Source: CAXQUZ01 sp942491145
GTDB taxonomy: Bacteria; Myxococcota_A; UBA796; UBA2385
NCBI GenBank assembly: GCA_942491145.1
Contig: CALOBC010000008.1
Coordinates: forward strand, 124,001 to 188,000
DNA: 64,000 nucleotides
Direction: 5' to 3'
The notes below the pieces were generated by a model that saw nothing but the letters and a program-made list of their open reading frames with translations, did no database searches and was not told the DNA's origin. Made by a program: the position numbers and the translations under genes. The number at the start of each line of letters is the position of its first letter. The first letter of the stretch is position 1. Shown here piece after piece: positions 44,607-53,826 of the stretch.

Positions 44607-44762
44607 ATGGAAGAAGCAGTCGGACAGGGAATGATCGTCGGGGGTTGGGAGTACGTCTGGCTCGTCTATGGCGCCACCTGGGCCGTGGCCGTAACCTACA
44701 CCGTGACTGCCCTCACCAAGGCACGCAAAGCCCTCTCACCCACCTCTGAGGCATCCCGATGA
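44607..44762 (+). CDS. ccmD: Heme exporter small subunit CcmD
   Basis: A 51-residue protein, MEEAVGQGMIVGGWEYVWLVYG at the start, with one membrane helix (YVWLVYGATWAVAVTYTVTAL) and a basic C-terminal tail (TKARKALSP), as expected for CcmD, the small partner of CcmABC that is needed for release of holo-CcmE. It starts one base after the ccmC stop and its stop overlaps the ccmE ATG by 4 bp. Identification rests on place, size and topology because CcmD sequences are poorly conserved. Confidence 0.85.
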   Translation: MEEAVGQGMIVGGWEYVWLVYGATWAVAVTYTVTALTKARKALSPTSEASR

Positions 44763-45232
44763 GCACCGAAGCCGCCGCCGCCCCCTCCAACCAACGCCGC
44801 ATCTTCCTCGTGGTCGCGCTGGCTGTCGCTGGCGCTGCGCTGGCGTTCATCTCGATGGGCAACATCGGTGAGAACCTCGTCTATTACTGGGATGTGGGTC
44901 AGCTCTCCGAGGCTGGCGACAAGGCGATTGGCGCCACCATCCGACTCGGCGGTGTGGTCAAGGTCGGCACGGTCGACTGGAAGCCCGACGAAAACCACCT
45001 CACATTCGTCGTGAGTGACGGCACCCACGATGTTCCCGTCGAGGCAACTGGCGCCCCGCCCCAGATGTTCCGAGAGGGCATCGGGGTGGTGGTCGAGGGC
45101 ACAATGACCCAGTCCGGCACGTTCACGAGCGACCGGCTGATGGTCAAGCACTCCAATGAATACCGTGCCCCCGAAGAAGGCATGACTCTCGAAGAGCGAA
45201 AGGCGCTCTACGAGACGGTGGAGGAAATGTGA
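44759..45232 (+). CDS. ccmE: Heme chaperone CcmE
   Basis: A 157-residue periplasmic heme carrier anchored by one N-terminal helix (RRIFLVVALAVAGAALAFISM). The beta-barrel OB-fold is followed by KHSNEYRAPEE, which gives the heme-binding HxxxY motif (H131, Y135). CcmE binds heme covalently through this His and hands it to CcmF. It is the histidine form, not the CxxxY form found in some sulfate reducers and archaea. It overlaps ccmD and ccmF by 4 bp each. Confidence 0.95.
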   Translation: MSTEAAAAPSNQRRIFLVVALAVAGAALAFISMGNIGENLVYYWDVGQLSEAGDKAIGATIRLGGVVKVGTVDWKPDENHLTFVVSDGTHDVPVEATGAPPQMFREGIGVVVEGTMTQSGTFTSDRLMVKHSNEYRAPEEGMTLEERKALYETVEEM

Positions 45233-47229
45233 TCAGCACTCTTGGGCGAGTAGCCGTCCTGCTCGCCCTGGCCGCTTGCTCCATCGGTGCCGTCACGGGC
45301 ACCGTTGCTGCTTTGCGCCGCAGCGAGGAAGCCCTCGCGTGGACCCGTCGCATGGCCTACCTGTTCGGTGGCTCGATGGTCTTGGCGACCGTGCTCATGG
45401 AGTACGCGCTGCTGACGCACGACTTCAGCGTTGGTTACGTCGCTGAAGTCGGCTCGCTGTCGACGCCGGTGTGGGTCACCATCGTGTCCCTGTGGAGCTC
45501 GCTCAACGGGTCCATCCTGCTGTGGGGCTTTGTCCTCGGCCTGTTCATCATCGGGTTCACGGCCAACACCAAGGACCGCTTCCCGGACCACACCCCCTGG
45601 GCCCTCGCTGTGGCCCTGGGCGTGGGTGTGTTCTTCACCTTCCTCGTGGCGGGAGTCGCGAACCCCTTCGAGCCCATCTCGCCCGTGCCGCTGGACGGAC
45701 CGGGGCCGAACCCACTTCTCCAGAACCACATCCTGATGGTCATTCACCCGCCCACGCTCTACCTGGGCTACGTCGGCATGACCATTCCGTTTGCGATGGG
45801 CTCGGCCGCGCTGTTGGCGGGCAAGCTCGACGCGGCCTGGGTGCAAGCGCTCCGACGCTGGATGCTGCTGCCTTGGGGCTTTCTCACGGTCGGCATCATC
45901 CTCGGCGGCTGGTGGTCCTACGAGGTGCTGGGCTGGGGTGGTTGGTGGGCGTGGGACCCGGTCGAGAACGCGAGCTTCTTGCCGTGGCTGACCGCGACCG
46001 CCTTCGTGCACAGCGCGATGATGATGGAGCGCAAGGAACAGCTGAAGGGCTGGACGCTGTCGCTGCTCCAGGCGACCTTCCTGCTGACGCTGCTGGGCAC
46101 GTTCATGACCCGCTCGGGCGTGTTCAACTCGGTTCACAGCTTCACCCAGTCCCCCATCGGCCCCGTCTTCCTGGGCTTCCTCGCCGTGGCCATGCTGTTC
46201 AGCATCGTGCTGTTGGCGGTGCGCATCGACACGCTGGCGCCCGGCAAGGGCGGGCTGGACGGCACGGTGTCGCGGGATGGCGCCTTCCTGCTGAACAACC
46301 TGCTGTTCGCGGCCTTCACCTTCACGGTGCTCGTCGGGACCGTGTATCCCCTGCTCAATGAGGCCTTCACCGACAGCCAGATCAGCGTCGGTGCCCCCTA
46401 CTTCAACCGCATGGCGGCCCCCATTGGCGCGGCCATCGTGTTCATGATGGGCGTCGGACCGGCCCTGCCTTGGGGTCGCACCCAGCCCGCGGTGATGGTC
46501 AAGCGCCTCGCGCTGCCCGCCGGCCTCGGCGTTGCCGTCTCCGGGATTGCTCTCGCGATGGGCTTTGTCGACTTCTGGCCGGTGCTCACCTATGGGCTGA
46601 GCACCTTCGCCTTTGTCGTGACCATCCAACAGATCATCGAGCCCGCCCGGGCACGGTCCAAGGCCCTCGGCGAGAGCTTCGGCAAGGCCATGGCCACGGT
46701 CGCGGTCCGCACGCGGCGTCGCTTCGGTGGCTACATCGTGCACATCGGTGTGCTCTGCATCGCCGTCGCCCACGCCACGGCCACCGCCTACTTGGTCAAG
46801 GAACGCGTGACCTTCGTGGAGCACCAAGAGACCGTGGTGGGCGACTATGCCGTCACCTACATCGGGTCGGAGTGGCAGGAACAGCCCCACCGCAACTCGA
46901 TGGTCGCGCGGTTCAAGGTGACCCGGGACGGTCGGGACCTCGGCACGGTGGAGCCCCGGCTCAACCACTACAAGTCCATGGGCAGCCCCATCGGCACCCC
47001 CGAAGTGCGCTCCGGGCTTGATGAGGATCTATACCTATCCCTCATCAACGTGGACTCGGCGGCCGGCACGGCGTCGCTGGAGATCCTGATCCAGCCGCTC
47101 GTGTGGTGGCTGTGGTTTGGTGGCGGCGTGATGGGCTTCGGCACGCTCGTCGCCGGCTTCCCCAACATTCGGCGTCGGAAGCGCTCCGCTCAGCCGGTGC
47201 TCGACGACGTGCGCGCAGCGGGGAAGTAG
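45229..47229 (+). CDS. ccmF: Heme lyase component CcmF
   Basis: A 666-residue polytopic membrane protein, the core of the System I heme lyase. The WWD domain is WGGWWAWDPVENASFLPWL, with conserved histidine loops (NHILMVIHPPTLYLGYVG; FVHSAMMMERK; MTRSGVFNSVHSF). A large periplasmic domain near the C-terminus (ERVTFVEHQETVVGDYAVTYIG...) precedes the last helix. It joins reduced CxxCH motifs to heme brought by CcmE. The GTG at 45229 overlaps the ccmE stop. Confidence 0.96.
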   Translation: MISTLGRVAVLLALAACSIGAVTGTVAALRRSEEALAWTRRMAYLFGGSMVLATVLMEYALLTHDFSVGYVAEVGSLSTPVWVTIVSLWSSLNGSILLWGFVLGLFIIGFTANTKDRFPDHTPWALAVALGVGVFFTFLVAGVANPFEPISPVPLDGPGPNPLLQNHILMVIHPPTLYLGYVGMTIPFAMGSAALLAGKLDAAWVQALRRWMLLPWGFLTVGIILGGWWSYEVLGWGGWWAWDPVENASFLPWLTATAFVHSAMMMERKEQLKGWTLSLLQATFLLTLLGTFMTRSGVFNSVHSFTQSPIGPVFLGFLAVAMLFSIVLLAVRIDTLAPGKGGLDGTVSRDGAFLLNNLLFAAFTFTVLVGTVYPLLNEAFTDSQISVGAPYFNRMAAPIGAAIVFMMGVGPALPWGRTQPAVMVKRLALPAGLGVAVSGIALAMGFVDFWPVLTYGLSTFAFVVTIQQIIEPARARSKALGESFGKAMATVAVRTRRRFGGYIVHIGVLCIAVAHATATAYLVKERVTFVEHQETVVGDYAVTYIGSEWQEQPHRNSMVARFKVTRDGRDLGTVEPRLNHYKSMGSPIGTPEVRSGLDEDLYLSLINVDSAAGTASLEILIQPLVWWLWFGGGVMGFGTLVAGFPNIRRRKRSAQPVLDDVRAAGK

Positions 47230-47232
47230 ACC

Positions 47233-47760
47233 ATGGGCGTCAACTGGAAGGTGCTCGCGGTGGGCCTGGCGCTCACCGTGCCGCTGGTCGCCACCCTGGC
47301 CACAGGATTCGGCAAGCAAGTCAAGGCCGTCAGCAACAACCTCGAAGGCCGCGAAGCGCCGGTCTTCACGATGGAAGTGCTCGGCGATCGTGACCAGACG
47401 GTCGATCTCGGAGACCTTCGGGGCAAGCCCGTGGTGCTCAACTTCTGGGCCACGTGGTGCCAGCCCTGCAAGATTGAGCATCCCCACCTCATCAAGGCCG
47501 CCCAGGACTACTCCAAGCGTGGGGTCACCTTCTACGGTGTGCTCTACAGCGACGAGCCCGACAACGCCGCGCGCTTCCTCAAGAGGGAAGGCCAGCCGTT
47601 TCCGGTTCTCTACGATCCCGCCCAGCGGGTTGCCATCGACTACGGTGTGACCGGGGTGCCCGAGACCTTTGTGATCGACCGTGACGGACGAATCGTGCAC
47701 AAGTTCAACGGGCCGCTCAGCTACATGGCGCTGGCCGAGGTGCTGGAGCCATTGCTGTGA
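47233..47760 (+). CDS. ccmG: Periplasmic thioredoxin CcmG/DsbE
   Basis: A 175-residue thioredoxin anchored by one N-terminal helix. The active site is WCQPC (C76, C79) in VVLNFWATWCQPCKIEHPHL, and GVPETFVIDRDG supplies the cis-proline loop with the Glu typical of CcmG. It reduces CxxCH cysteines of apocytochromes before heme attachment. The stop overlaps the ccmH start by 4 bp (GTGA). Confidence 0.94.
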   Translation: MGVNWKVLAVGLALTVPLVATLATGFGKQVKAVSNNLEGREAPVFTMEVLGDRDQTVDLGDLRGKPVVLNFWATWCQPCKIEHPHLIKAAQDYSKRGVTFYGVLYSDEPDNAARFLKREGQPFPVLYDPAQRVAIDYGVTGVPETFVIDRDGRIVHKFNGPLSYMALAEVLEPLL

Positions 47761-48296
47761 TTCCCTTGCTCATGCTGATGCTCGCCGTCAGCGCCCCCGT
47801 GTTCGCCGAAGATGGTGGCTCCCGCAGCGCCAGCGAGGCCGCCCCACTCGACGAACCACCAGCGGGTCCGCCCCTGTCCGGTGACGAGGCCACCCAAGAA
47901 GCCCGGCGCATTGCGTCCGGACTGCGCTGCCCCGTGTGTCAGGGCCTCAGCGTCGCCGACTCCAACGCCGACGCCGCGCGGGCCATGAAGTCCCGCATCG
48001 ATGAGCTGGTCACCCAGGGCTACACCGAAGACCAGATCGTCGACTACTTCGTGGACCGCTACGGCGAGTTCGTGCGGCTGGAACCGGAAGCCGAAGGCAT
48101 GAACCTTGTGCTCTGGCTGCTTCCCGGGGGGCTCGTGCTCGGCGGACTGGGCTGGCTGTTGACCTCCGGACGCCGCCGGGAAAACGAGCCTGGGCCGGAC
48201 GCAGCGCCGCCGGAGCCTGCCGCAGCGTCCGCCGATCCCCACCGGGCCGCTGTCCTCGCTGACGTGGGCCCGCCGCCCATCGGAGGCCGGGCATGA
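47757..48296 (+). CDS. ccmH: Apocytochrome thiol reductase CcmH
   Basis: A 179-residue protein with a signal peptide, the redox motif RCPVCQ (C58, C61) in ASGLRCPVCQGLSVADSNADAARAMKSRIDELVTQG, and a membrane helix near residues 117-135 (LVLWLLPGGLVLGGLGWLL). It is the short, N-terminal CcmH form; the TPR half is a separate gene (ccmI). It works with CcmG and CcmF in keeping apocytochrome cysteines reduced. A proline-rich cytosolic tail ends the protein. Coupled to both neighbours by 4-bp overlaps. Confidence 0.94.
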   Translation: MIPLLMLMLAVSAPVFAEDGGSRSASEAAPLDEPPAGPPLSGDEATQEARRIASGLRCPVCQGLSVADSNADAARAMKSRIDELVTQGYTEDQIVDYFVDRYGEFVRLEPEAEGMNLVLWLLPGGLVLGGLGWLLTSGRRRENEPGPDAAPPEPAAASADPHRAAVLADVGPPPIGGRA

Positions 48297-49987
48297 ACGG
48301 CTTTGACTGGAATGCCTGGGGACCGCCGCTGGTGGTCCTCGCTGCAGGGCTCGTCGTGGGGGCCTTCCTGGCGCTGCGCTCTCGCAAGGACAGCTCTCAG
48401 GCGGTCGTCGCAGACCAGAGCCGCAGCCGCCGAGCGGTCCTCGAGGCCAAGAAAGCGGCCCTCTACAACCAGATCCGCACCCTCGATGCGGACGTCGAGA
48501 AGCTTGACCGTGCACGCTTTCTGGCGGAGAGAGAGGCGCTGGTGGCCGCGGCGACCGACGTGGTCCGGGCGCTCGATGCCCCCGATGAGGCCCCCGCTCC
48601 CGAGCCTGAGACCACCACCACCGAGACCGACGGGCGGGCGCTCAAAGCGGGCTTGTGGGTGGCCGGTGTGATGGTCTTCTTTGGGCTGCTGGGCATGTTC
48701 CTGACCGAGTTCAGCAGCCAGCGCAACCAGGGTGACTCCCTCACCGGCAACATCGCCACCGGGGTCGCGGAGCGCGAGTCCGCCGAAGTTCTCGCCGCCC
48801 GCACACTGCTCGAGACCGAGCCCAACAACCTCGAAGCGCTCAACCTCATCACCTACGAAGCGCTGATCAGCCGCCAGCTCGACGAAGCGATGGCGATGCT
48901 CGACCGGGCCCGGGCCATCGATCCCAACAACGCCGATGTGGCGTGCCATCTGGCCATTCTGCAGCTCAGCGTGGGCATGTTCGACAAGGCCGACGAGGCG
49001 ATCAGCGCGGCGCTCCAGGCCCAACCGGACCGGGGACGCTACCACTTGTGGCTCGGGCTGCTGCGGATGTACCAGAACCGCACGGACGAGGCGATCGTGG
49101 CCATCGAGAAGTCCCTGGCACTGGGCATTCGCACCGATGAGCAGAACTTCGCCCGCTCGCTGTTGGCCGAAGCCCGCAACCCCCAGCCCGCCGCAACCCC
49201 AGCCAGCGTCACCACCACCCCGGCGGGCCAGCCCACCTACTCCGGTCCGGACTCCGGTCCGGTCAAGCTGAGCGGCACGGTCCAGCTCGCCGACGGCACC
49301 GAAGACATCGCCGGCCGCACGGTGTTTGTCATGGTGTACCCGAGCGCCGATGTGCGGATGCCCCTGGCCACCCTGAAGCTGGCCGTGGCCGACCTTCCCT
49401 TCACGTACAGCTTCTTGGAAGGCCACGCGATGCAGGGCGCCCCTTGGCCCGACACCGTCTGGGTGACCGCCAAGATCGACGCCGACGGCAGTGCTGGAAG
49501 CTCTGCGGGTGACGTGACCATCGAGCGGGCAGGCCCCATCACCGTCGGCGCCCCCGGCCCCACGCTCGCCCTTCCTGGCGCTGGTGCGGCGGCTGCGCCC
49601 CCCGAGGCCCCCGCCCCACCCGACGCCAACGCCATCTTCTATGCGGGTGCCGGTGGTGGCCCCGTTCAGCTCGCGGGTCGGGTCGCCCTTGCCGACGGCG
49701 TCGAAGTCCACGGTGACCGAGTGGTCTACTTGATCGTCTATGGCGCCGCGACCGGCGGACGGCCAGTGGCGACCGCACGCCTCAAGGCTGCTGACCTCCC
49801 GATCGCGTTCTCGTTTGAGCAAGGCCACGCGATGACCGGCGGTCCATGGCCGGAGCAGTTCTGGGTGAAAGCCCGGGTCGACGCCGATGGATCTCCCGGG
49901 GCGAGCACGGGAGATGTCGACAGCCCAATTCTAGGTCCGCTGAAGCCAGGCACGGTTGATGTCGAGCTGACCCCCGGTGCGCCCTAA
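48293..49987 (+). CDS. ccmI: CcmI-like TPR protein with two C-terminal beta domains
   Basis: A 564-residue protein. Two membrane helices (near residues 10-28 and 118-138) bound a cytosolic coiled-coil loop (SRRAVLEAKKAALYNQIRTLDADVEKLDRARF). A periplasmic TPR part follows (~155-300; ARTLLETEPNNLEALNLITYEALISRQLDEAMAMLDRARAIDPNNADV). Two related Ig-like domains end the chain (GPVKLSGTVQLADG...VMVYPSADVRMPLATLKLAVADLPFTYSFLEGHAMQGAPWP and GPVQLAGRVALADG...LIVYGAATGGRPVATARLKAADLPIAFSFEQGHAMTGGPWP). CcmI presents apocytochromes to the heme lyase. One such C-terminal domain is usual; here it is doubled. It closes the ccm operon. Confidence 0.88.
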   Translation: MNGFDWNAWGPPLVVLAAGLVVGAFLALRSRKDSSQAVVADQSRSRRAVLEAKKAALYNQIRTLDADVEKLDRARFLAEREALVAAATDVVRALDAPDEAPAPEPETTTTETDGRALKAGLWVAGVMVFFGLLGMFLTEFSSQRNQGDSLTGNIATGVAERESAEVLAARTLLETEPNNLEALNLITYEALISRQLDEAMAMLDRARAIDPNNADVACHLAILQLSVGMFDKADEAISAALQAQPDRGRYHLWLGLLRMYQNRTDEAIVAIEKSLALGIRTDEQNFARSLLAEARNPQPAATPASVTTTPAGQPTYSGPDSGPVKLSGTVQLADGTEDIAGRTVFVMVYPSADVRMPLATLKLAVADLPFTYSFLEGHAMQGAPWPDTVWVTAKIDADGSAGSSAGDVTIERAGPITVGAPGPTLALPGAGAAAAPPEAPAPPDANAIFYAGAGGGPVQLAGRVALADGVEVHGDRVVYLIVYGAATGGRPVATARLKAADLPIAFSFEQGHAMTGGPWPEQFWVKARVDADGSPGASTGDVDSPILGPLKPGTVDVELTPGAP

Positions 49988-50003
49988 GCCCGACGACGAA
50001 CAC

Positions 50004-50041
50004 CCGTGCGTGCAAAGCACCAATGGCACGGTCTTCTTCTC
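50004..50041 (+). terminator. Terminator of the ccm operon
   Basis: CCGTGC (50004-50009) and GCACGG (50026-50031) pair, with a smaller GTGC/GCAC repeat inside the loop, and TCTTCTTCTC follows. It lies 16 bp after the ccmI stop. Confidence 0.65.
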
Positions 50042-50094
50042 ACCCCTTTCCTTTCACAGGACCCCCAGTCTCCACACGCGGTGGTCGGCGCCGG

Positions 50095-50103
50095 TGCTAT
50101 TGT
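50095..50103 (+). promoter_or_regulatory. Candidate extended -10 element (TGCTATTGT)
   Basis: TGCTATTGT lies about 35 bp before the MopE/FG-GAP gene. It shares TGCTATNNT with the elements at 13923 and 58010. No -35 box is clear. Confidence 0.3.
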
Positions 50104-50136
50104 GCGCCAGCCGTGCCCATGCAATGAGGACAAGTG

Positions 50137-52218
50137 ATGCCAACCTGCCCCCGCTCGCGCGTCGCACTTCGAGCGACCGTCCTGGTGCTGGCGGTCTCGG
50201 CCTGCGGCCACGATGTTGCGGTCACCAAGGTGGACCGGGACGGCGATGGCTCCCCAGCGGGGGAGGACTGCAATGACGCGCGGGACGACATCTTCCCGGG
50301 CGCCACGGAGATCTGCGACGGTCTGGACAACGACTGCGACGGCGAGATCGACGAAGCGCTGGACGTGGTGCGGTACCCGGACAGCGACGGCGACGGCTTC
50401 GGGGACCCGTCCCGACCCCAGACCTCGTGCGCCCCCGATGGCTCCTACATCGAGGACAACACCGACTGTGACGACGACCTCGCCGAGGTCAACCCTGACG
50501 CCGTCGAGATCTGCGATGGACTCGACAACAACTGCGACGGCGAGACCGATGAGGGCTTGTCGGAGATCTGGTACCCGGACGCCGACGGGGACAGCTTCGG
50601 CGCCGGGGACGCCCCCACATCGTTCTGCGAGGCCCCCGGCGACGGCTGGCTGAAGGACACCGCCGACTGTGATGATGGCGACCCCCTGATCAACCCCACA
50701 GCTGACGAAGTCTGCGACGACGGCATCGACCAAGACTGCAACGGCAGCGACACCCACTGCACCATCTACGGCGACCTGCAGCTGGACCGCGATGCCGACA
50801 TCGCCCTGGTGCCCGCCGGGGATGGGCACATGCTCGGTGCCGCGGTGGACTTTGTCCAGGATGTTGATGGAGACGGTCTTCCCGAGATCTTGGTGGGATT
50901 GTCCGGCGCAAGCAGCGGTGCAGTGAGCGCAGGCGGCGCAAGCTTGGTGGAGCTGGACGCCACGACGACCCGAGGGCTAGTCGATCTGTCGACCACGGCC
51001 GGCTCCGGATGGCGCAACCAGTCTGTCACCTACAACCGGCGCAACGGCCGCATGGGCATGGCGGTGGCCGGGATCGAGGACCTCAACGCCGATGGATACG
51101 CGGAGTTCGCGGTCATGGCACCCTTGTCCATCGAGCACGAACTAGAGGGCGGCGACGTCCACTTGTTCAGCGGGGCGGCCACATCGGGCACCACCCTGAG
51201 CGTCTCAACCATGGGTCTCGTCATCGCGCCCAATGGCCGAAACCGTGACCTGGCGAGCGTTCTCACCGTTGCCGGCGACCTGAGTGGGGATGGATTCCCG
51301 GACCTCGCCCTGGCCATGACCGGCGCCACCGTCACCACCGGTGGCAGCGAAGGCGGCCTCTTCATCTACCACGCGTGTCCAGAGGGCATCGGCGGCTGTG
51401 TGGATCTGGACGGGGATGGCACCGTCGACCCCACCGCACCATGGGTGGGCGGCACCATTGGCCACAGAGACGGTGCCGACGGCATCTTGACCGGACGGGG
51501 GACGACGGATCGGGCCGGCACCGCGATGGACGCGGGCTTCGACTTCAACGGTGATGGCATGCCCGATGTGGCCGTGGGCGCACCCGGTGTGGACGGTGCC
51601 GGGGCGGTCTATCTGGTGCTGGCCTACCCCTACGTGTCCGACTACCTCGACAATGCCGCCGATCTCACGCTCACCGGTGCGGCCACCGGGGACGAGGCCG
51701 GCGCGGCGCTCGCCCGGGGCACGGATCTGGACCAGGATGGCTACGATGACTTGATCATCGGCGCTCCCGGGGCCGACAGCGAGACGGGGGCGGTCTACCT
51801 GCTGCTGGGGCGGGGCGACGCCGAGCTGAGCGGCTGGGACCCGGCCGTGGGGCTCGACACCCTCGACGGCAGCGCGGTCGGCGACGCTCCAGGGGACCGC
51901 TTCGGCGCCAGCCTCGCGGTGGCCGGCGACCTCAACGGCGACGGGTTCGCCGAGCTGTTGGTCGGTGCGCCCTACGCTGATCCGGACGGGGTCATCGACG
52001 CCGGACTGGTGCGCATCTTCCGAGGACCGCCAGCGTCTGGCGCCGCATGGGACATCCACGCCACCGCGACCGGCACTGAAGCCGGCGGCTTGGTCGGCAG
52101 CGACATCGCTGGGGGAACCGACACCAACCTGGACGGCTACGACGACGTGCTCATCGGCGCTGCCGGCTTCGATGGTGGCGGCCGAGCCTTCTTGTTGCTG
52201 GGCGGCTTCGCGCCCTGA
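50137..52218 (+). CDS. MopE-like/FG-GAP repeat surface lipoprotein
   Basis: A 693-residue exported protein with a lipobox (ATVLVLAVSACGHD). Residues ~30-210 hold three MopE-type putative metal-binding repeats of the form DxDGDG...C-x-D...ICDGLDNDCDG-x-DE, rich in Asp and with paired cysteines. Residues ~215-690 hold five to seven FG-GAP/integrin-like blades (DVDGDGLPEILVGLSG, DLNADGYAEFAVMAP, DFNGDGMPDVAVGAPG, DLDQDGYDDLIIGAPG, DLNGDGFAELLVGAPY), each with a calcium-binding DxDxDG loop, forming a beta-propeller. It likely sits on the cell surface and binds Ca2+; adhesion is a guess from the family. GAGGA six bases before the ATG at 50137 decides the start. Confidence 0.88.
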   Translation: MPTCPRSRVALRATVLVLAVSACGHDVAVTKVDRDGDGSPAGEDCNDARDDIFPGATEICDGLDNDCDGEIDEALDVVRYPDSDGDGFGDPSRPQTSCAPDGSYIEDNTDCDDDLAEVNPDAVEICDGLDNNCDGETDEGLSEIWYPDADGDSFGAGDAPTSFCEAPGDGWLKDTADCDDGDPLINPTADEVCDDGIDQDCNGSDTHCTIYGDLQLDRDADIALVPAGDGHMLGAAVDFVQDVDGDGLPEILVGLSGASSGAVSAGGASLVELDATTTRGLVDLSTTAGSGWRNQSVTYNRRNGRMGMAVAGIEDLNADGYAEFAVMAPLSIEHELEGGDVHLFSGAATSGTTLSVSTMGLVIAPNGRNRDLASVLTVAGDLSGDGFPDLALAMTGATVTTGGSEGGLFIYHACPEGIGGCVDLDGDGTVDPTAPWVGGTIGHRDGADGILTGRGTTDRAGTAMDAGFDFNGDGMPDVAVGAPGVDGAGAVYLVLAYPYVSDYLDNAADLTLTGAATGDEAGAALARGTDLDQDGYDDLIIGAPGADSETGAVYLLLGRGDAELSGWDPAVGLDTLDGSAVGDAPGDRFGASLAVAGDLNGDGFAELLVGAPYADPDGVIDAGLVRIFRGPPASGAAWDIHATATGTEAGGLVGSDIAGGTDTNLDGYDDVLIGAAGFDGGGRAFLLLGGFAP

Positions 52219-52368
52219 ACCGAGCCGGATCTGAGGCAGCTCAGTTCAGCGCTGCGTCTGCCGCAGTCCTTCAGCAGATCCCGCATGAGCACTCGCTCGG
52301 GGCGGGTGACGGGTCGCAGGCTCAGCAGCCCGACCCAAACCCGCGCGCAAGGCAGCGAGGCTTGGCCC

Positions 52369-53826
52369 CTAGGCCGGCGCGTCGAGAAAGCGCTCCAGCG
52401 CCAGGCGAATCTGGGTGATGCCGTAGCCGCGCTCCACACTCACCCAGGGCACGCCGGCATCCCGACACGCGGGAATGATGATTCTGTCAACATCGTGGCC
52501 AATGAACCGGCGCAAGATGATGACCAGCTCAACCGAGCCGCCGGCCACCGCGCTGGCCGCCCGCTGGACATTGCGACCATGGTCGGTGGTGTGCCAGTCC
52601 AGGCTCTCCAGCTCGAAGGCGTCCCGAATCCGGTCCCGGGCTTCGGCCCGCAGGTCCCCCCCAATGATGGCCGCACTGCGCCCCCGGACTCTGTCCCACA
52701 ATGCCCAGTCCTGGGGCAATGCCGCTGACGCCGACCCGAGCTCGGCCTCGCTGGCTTCGTCGTCCATCTCCGCTTGCCGAATCGCCTTACGCAGCTTCTT
52801 GTAGCGCGCATGCTTGCGCAACACGTCCGGGAACTCCGCCGCGACCCGCACCAGTCGTGGATCTTCGGGATCGATGTCGGCATCCAGTGCCGAGTCCAGC
52901 GCCGCCACCGTCTCGACCTCATTCGCCGCGTCCTGCTCCGCCAGCGCCGTGAGATCGGCGAGCACCCGCTCGGGATTGGGGGACTCCGACTCGGGCAACA
53001 CTTCCCGCTCCAGCATCTCCCACCACTGCTGGGCGTCTTCACGCCACGACGCCAGCTGGGGCCGGTGGTCCCGCATCAGCCCAAAGACAAAGCCAGGCCG
53101 CTCTCGCTTGGAGAAGCCCGTCATGGTCGAGAACACGCGGTCCAAGGTCTGGAGGTCACTCGTCGGCCAGCCGGTCAGATCGACCTCGTCTTGGAGGTGC
53201 CGCGACCGCGCGACGATGTTGCCCACCATGGCGCGCTGGGCATCCCGGCCAATGCCGTTCCAGATCCCCTGTTGCACTTGGTCGATGGCCGCCTCAATCC
53301 GCGACAGCTCGGTGCGGGGGTCGGTCCACGAGGGGGCTTCCCGCAGGGCATCCAGCTCCGCTTCCAAGCTCAAGTCGGCTTCTTCCACGCCTCGGGGGTC
53401 ACTCTGCACCGCCCGCGACCAAGTCGGCCCCACCCCCACTTGAGACAGCCGCTCGATCTGGGCAAGCTCCGCAGGCGGCCCCGTCGGGACCGCAGGGGCC
53501 GGGGCCAAAGCCGGCGCGGGCATCGGGCTGTGGACGGGGGCGACCATCCGTGCCACGCCGGACCGCGGGGACGCCTGCGCTTGAACCTGGCCACCGTTGA
53601 GCATCACGGCGAGCCCCGCGCGGGCCCACTGCATCAACAACGCATCTCGCCGGTCGCGCAGTGGCGACAACCCATCGAAGTCTTCCGCAGTCGCCATCGG
53701 ACTTGCCGCCGCCCGCAGGCCCCTCTCCAAGGCACCTTGCGCGTCGAGAACCTCGTCCTGCAACCGCAAGAAGGCAACCTCTGGCAGTGGCTGGGGCGGA
53801 GGAGGGGGCAACGACTCGCTGGACAT
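52369..53826 (-). CDS. Large DUF2325-like protein
   Basis: A 485-residue soluble protein. The last ~95 residues (AAIIGGDLRAEARDRIRDAFELESLDWHTTDHGRNVQRAASAVAGGSVELVIILRRFIGHDVDRIIIPACRDAGVPWVSVERGYGITQI) match the DUF2325 fold, a Rossmann-like domain of unknown function. Ahead of it lie a proline-rich N-terminus, a stretch rich in Pro/Ala and a helical region with much charge (residues ~165-390). DUF2325 proteins usually are ~100 residues, so the long helical part is unusual. GGAG lies five bases before the ATG. It is divergent from the DUF423 gene. Confidence 0.65.
   Translation of the reverse strand: MSSESLPPPPPQPLPEVAFLRLQDEVLDAQGALERGLRAAASPMATAEDFDGLSPLRDRRDALLMQWARAGLAVMLNGGQVQAQASPRSGVARMVAPVHSPMPAPALAPAPAVPTGPPAELAQIERLSQVGVGPTWSRAVQSDPRGVEEADLSLEAELDALREAPSWTDPRTELSRIEAAIDQVQQGIWNGIGRDAQRAMVGNIVARSRHLQDEVDLTGWPTSDLQTLDRVFSTMTGFSKRERPGFVFGLMRDHRPQLASWREDAQQWWEMLEREVLPESESPNPERVLADLTALAEQDAANEVETVAALDSALDADIDPEDPRLVRVAAEFPDVLRKHARYKKLRKAIRQAEMDDEASEAELGSASAALPQDWALWDRVRGRSAAIIGGDLRAEARDRIRDAFELESLDWHTTDHGRNVQRAASAVAGGSVELVIILRRFIGHDVDRIIIPACRDAGVPWVSVERGYGITQIRLALERFLDAPA

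Noticed and set aside
45208..46968. 586-residue open frame opposite ccmF
   Set aside because: ccmF is clear on the plus strand and the antisense translation is a His/Arg/Gly-rich artefact.
52219..52368. GTTCAG at 52245 considered as a second LexA box
   Set aside because: The bases before GTTCAGC do not follow the CTRHAMRYBY pattern.
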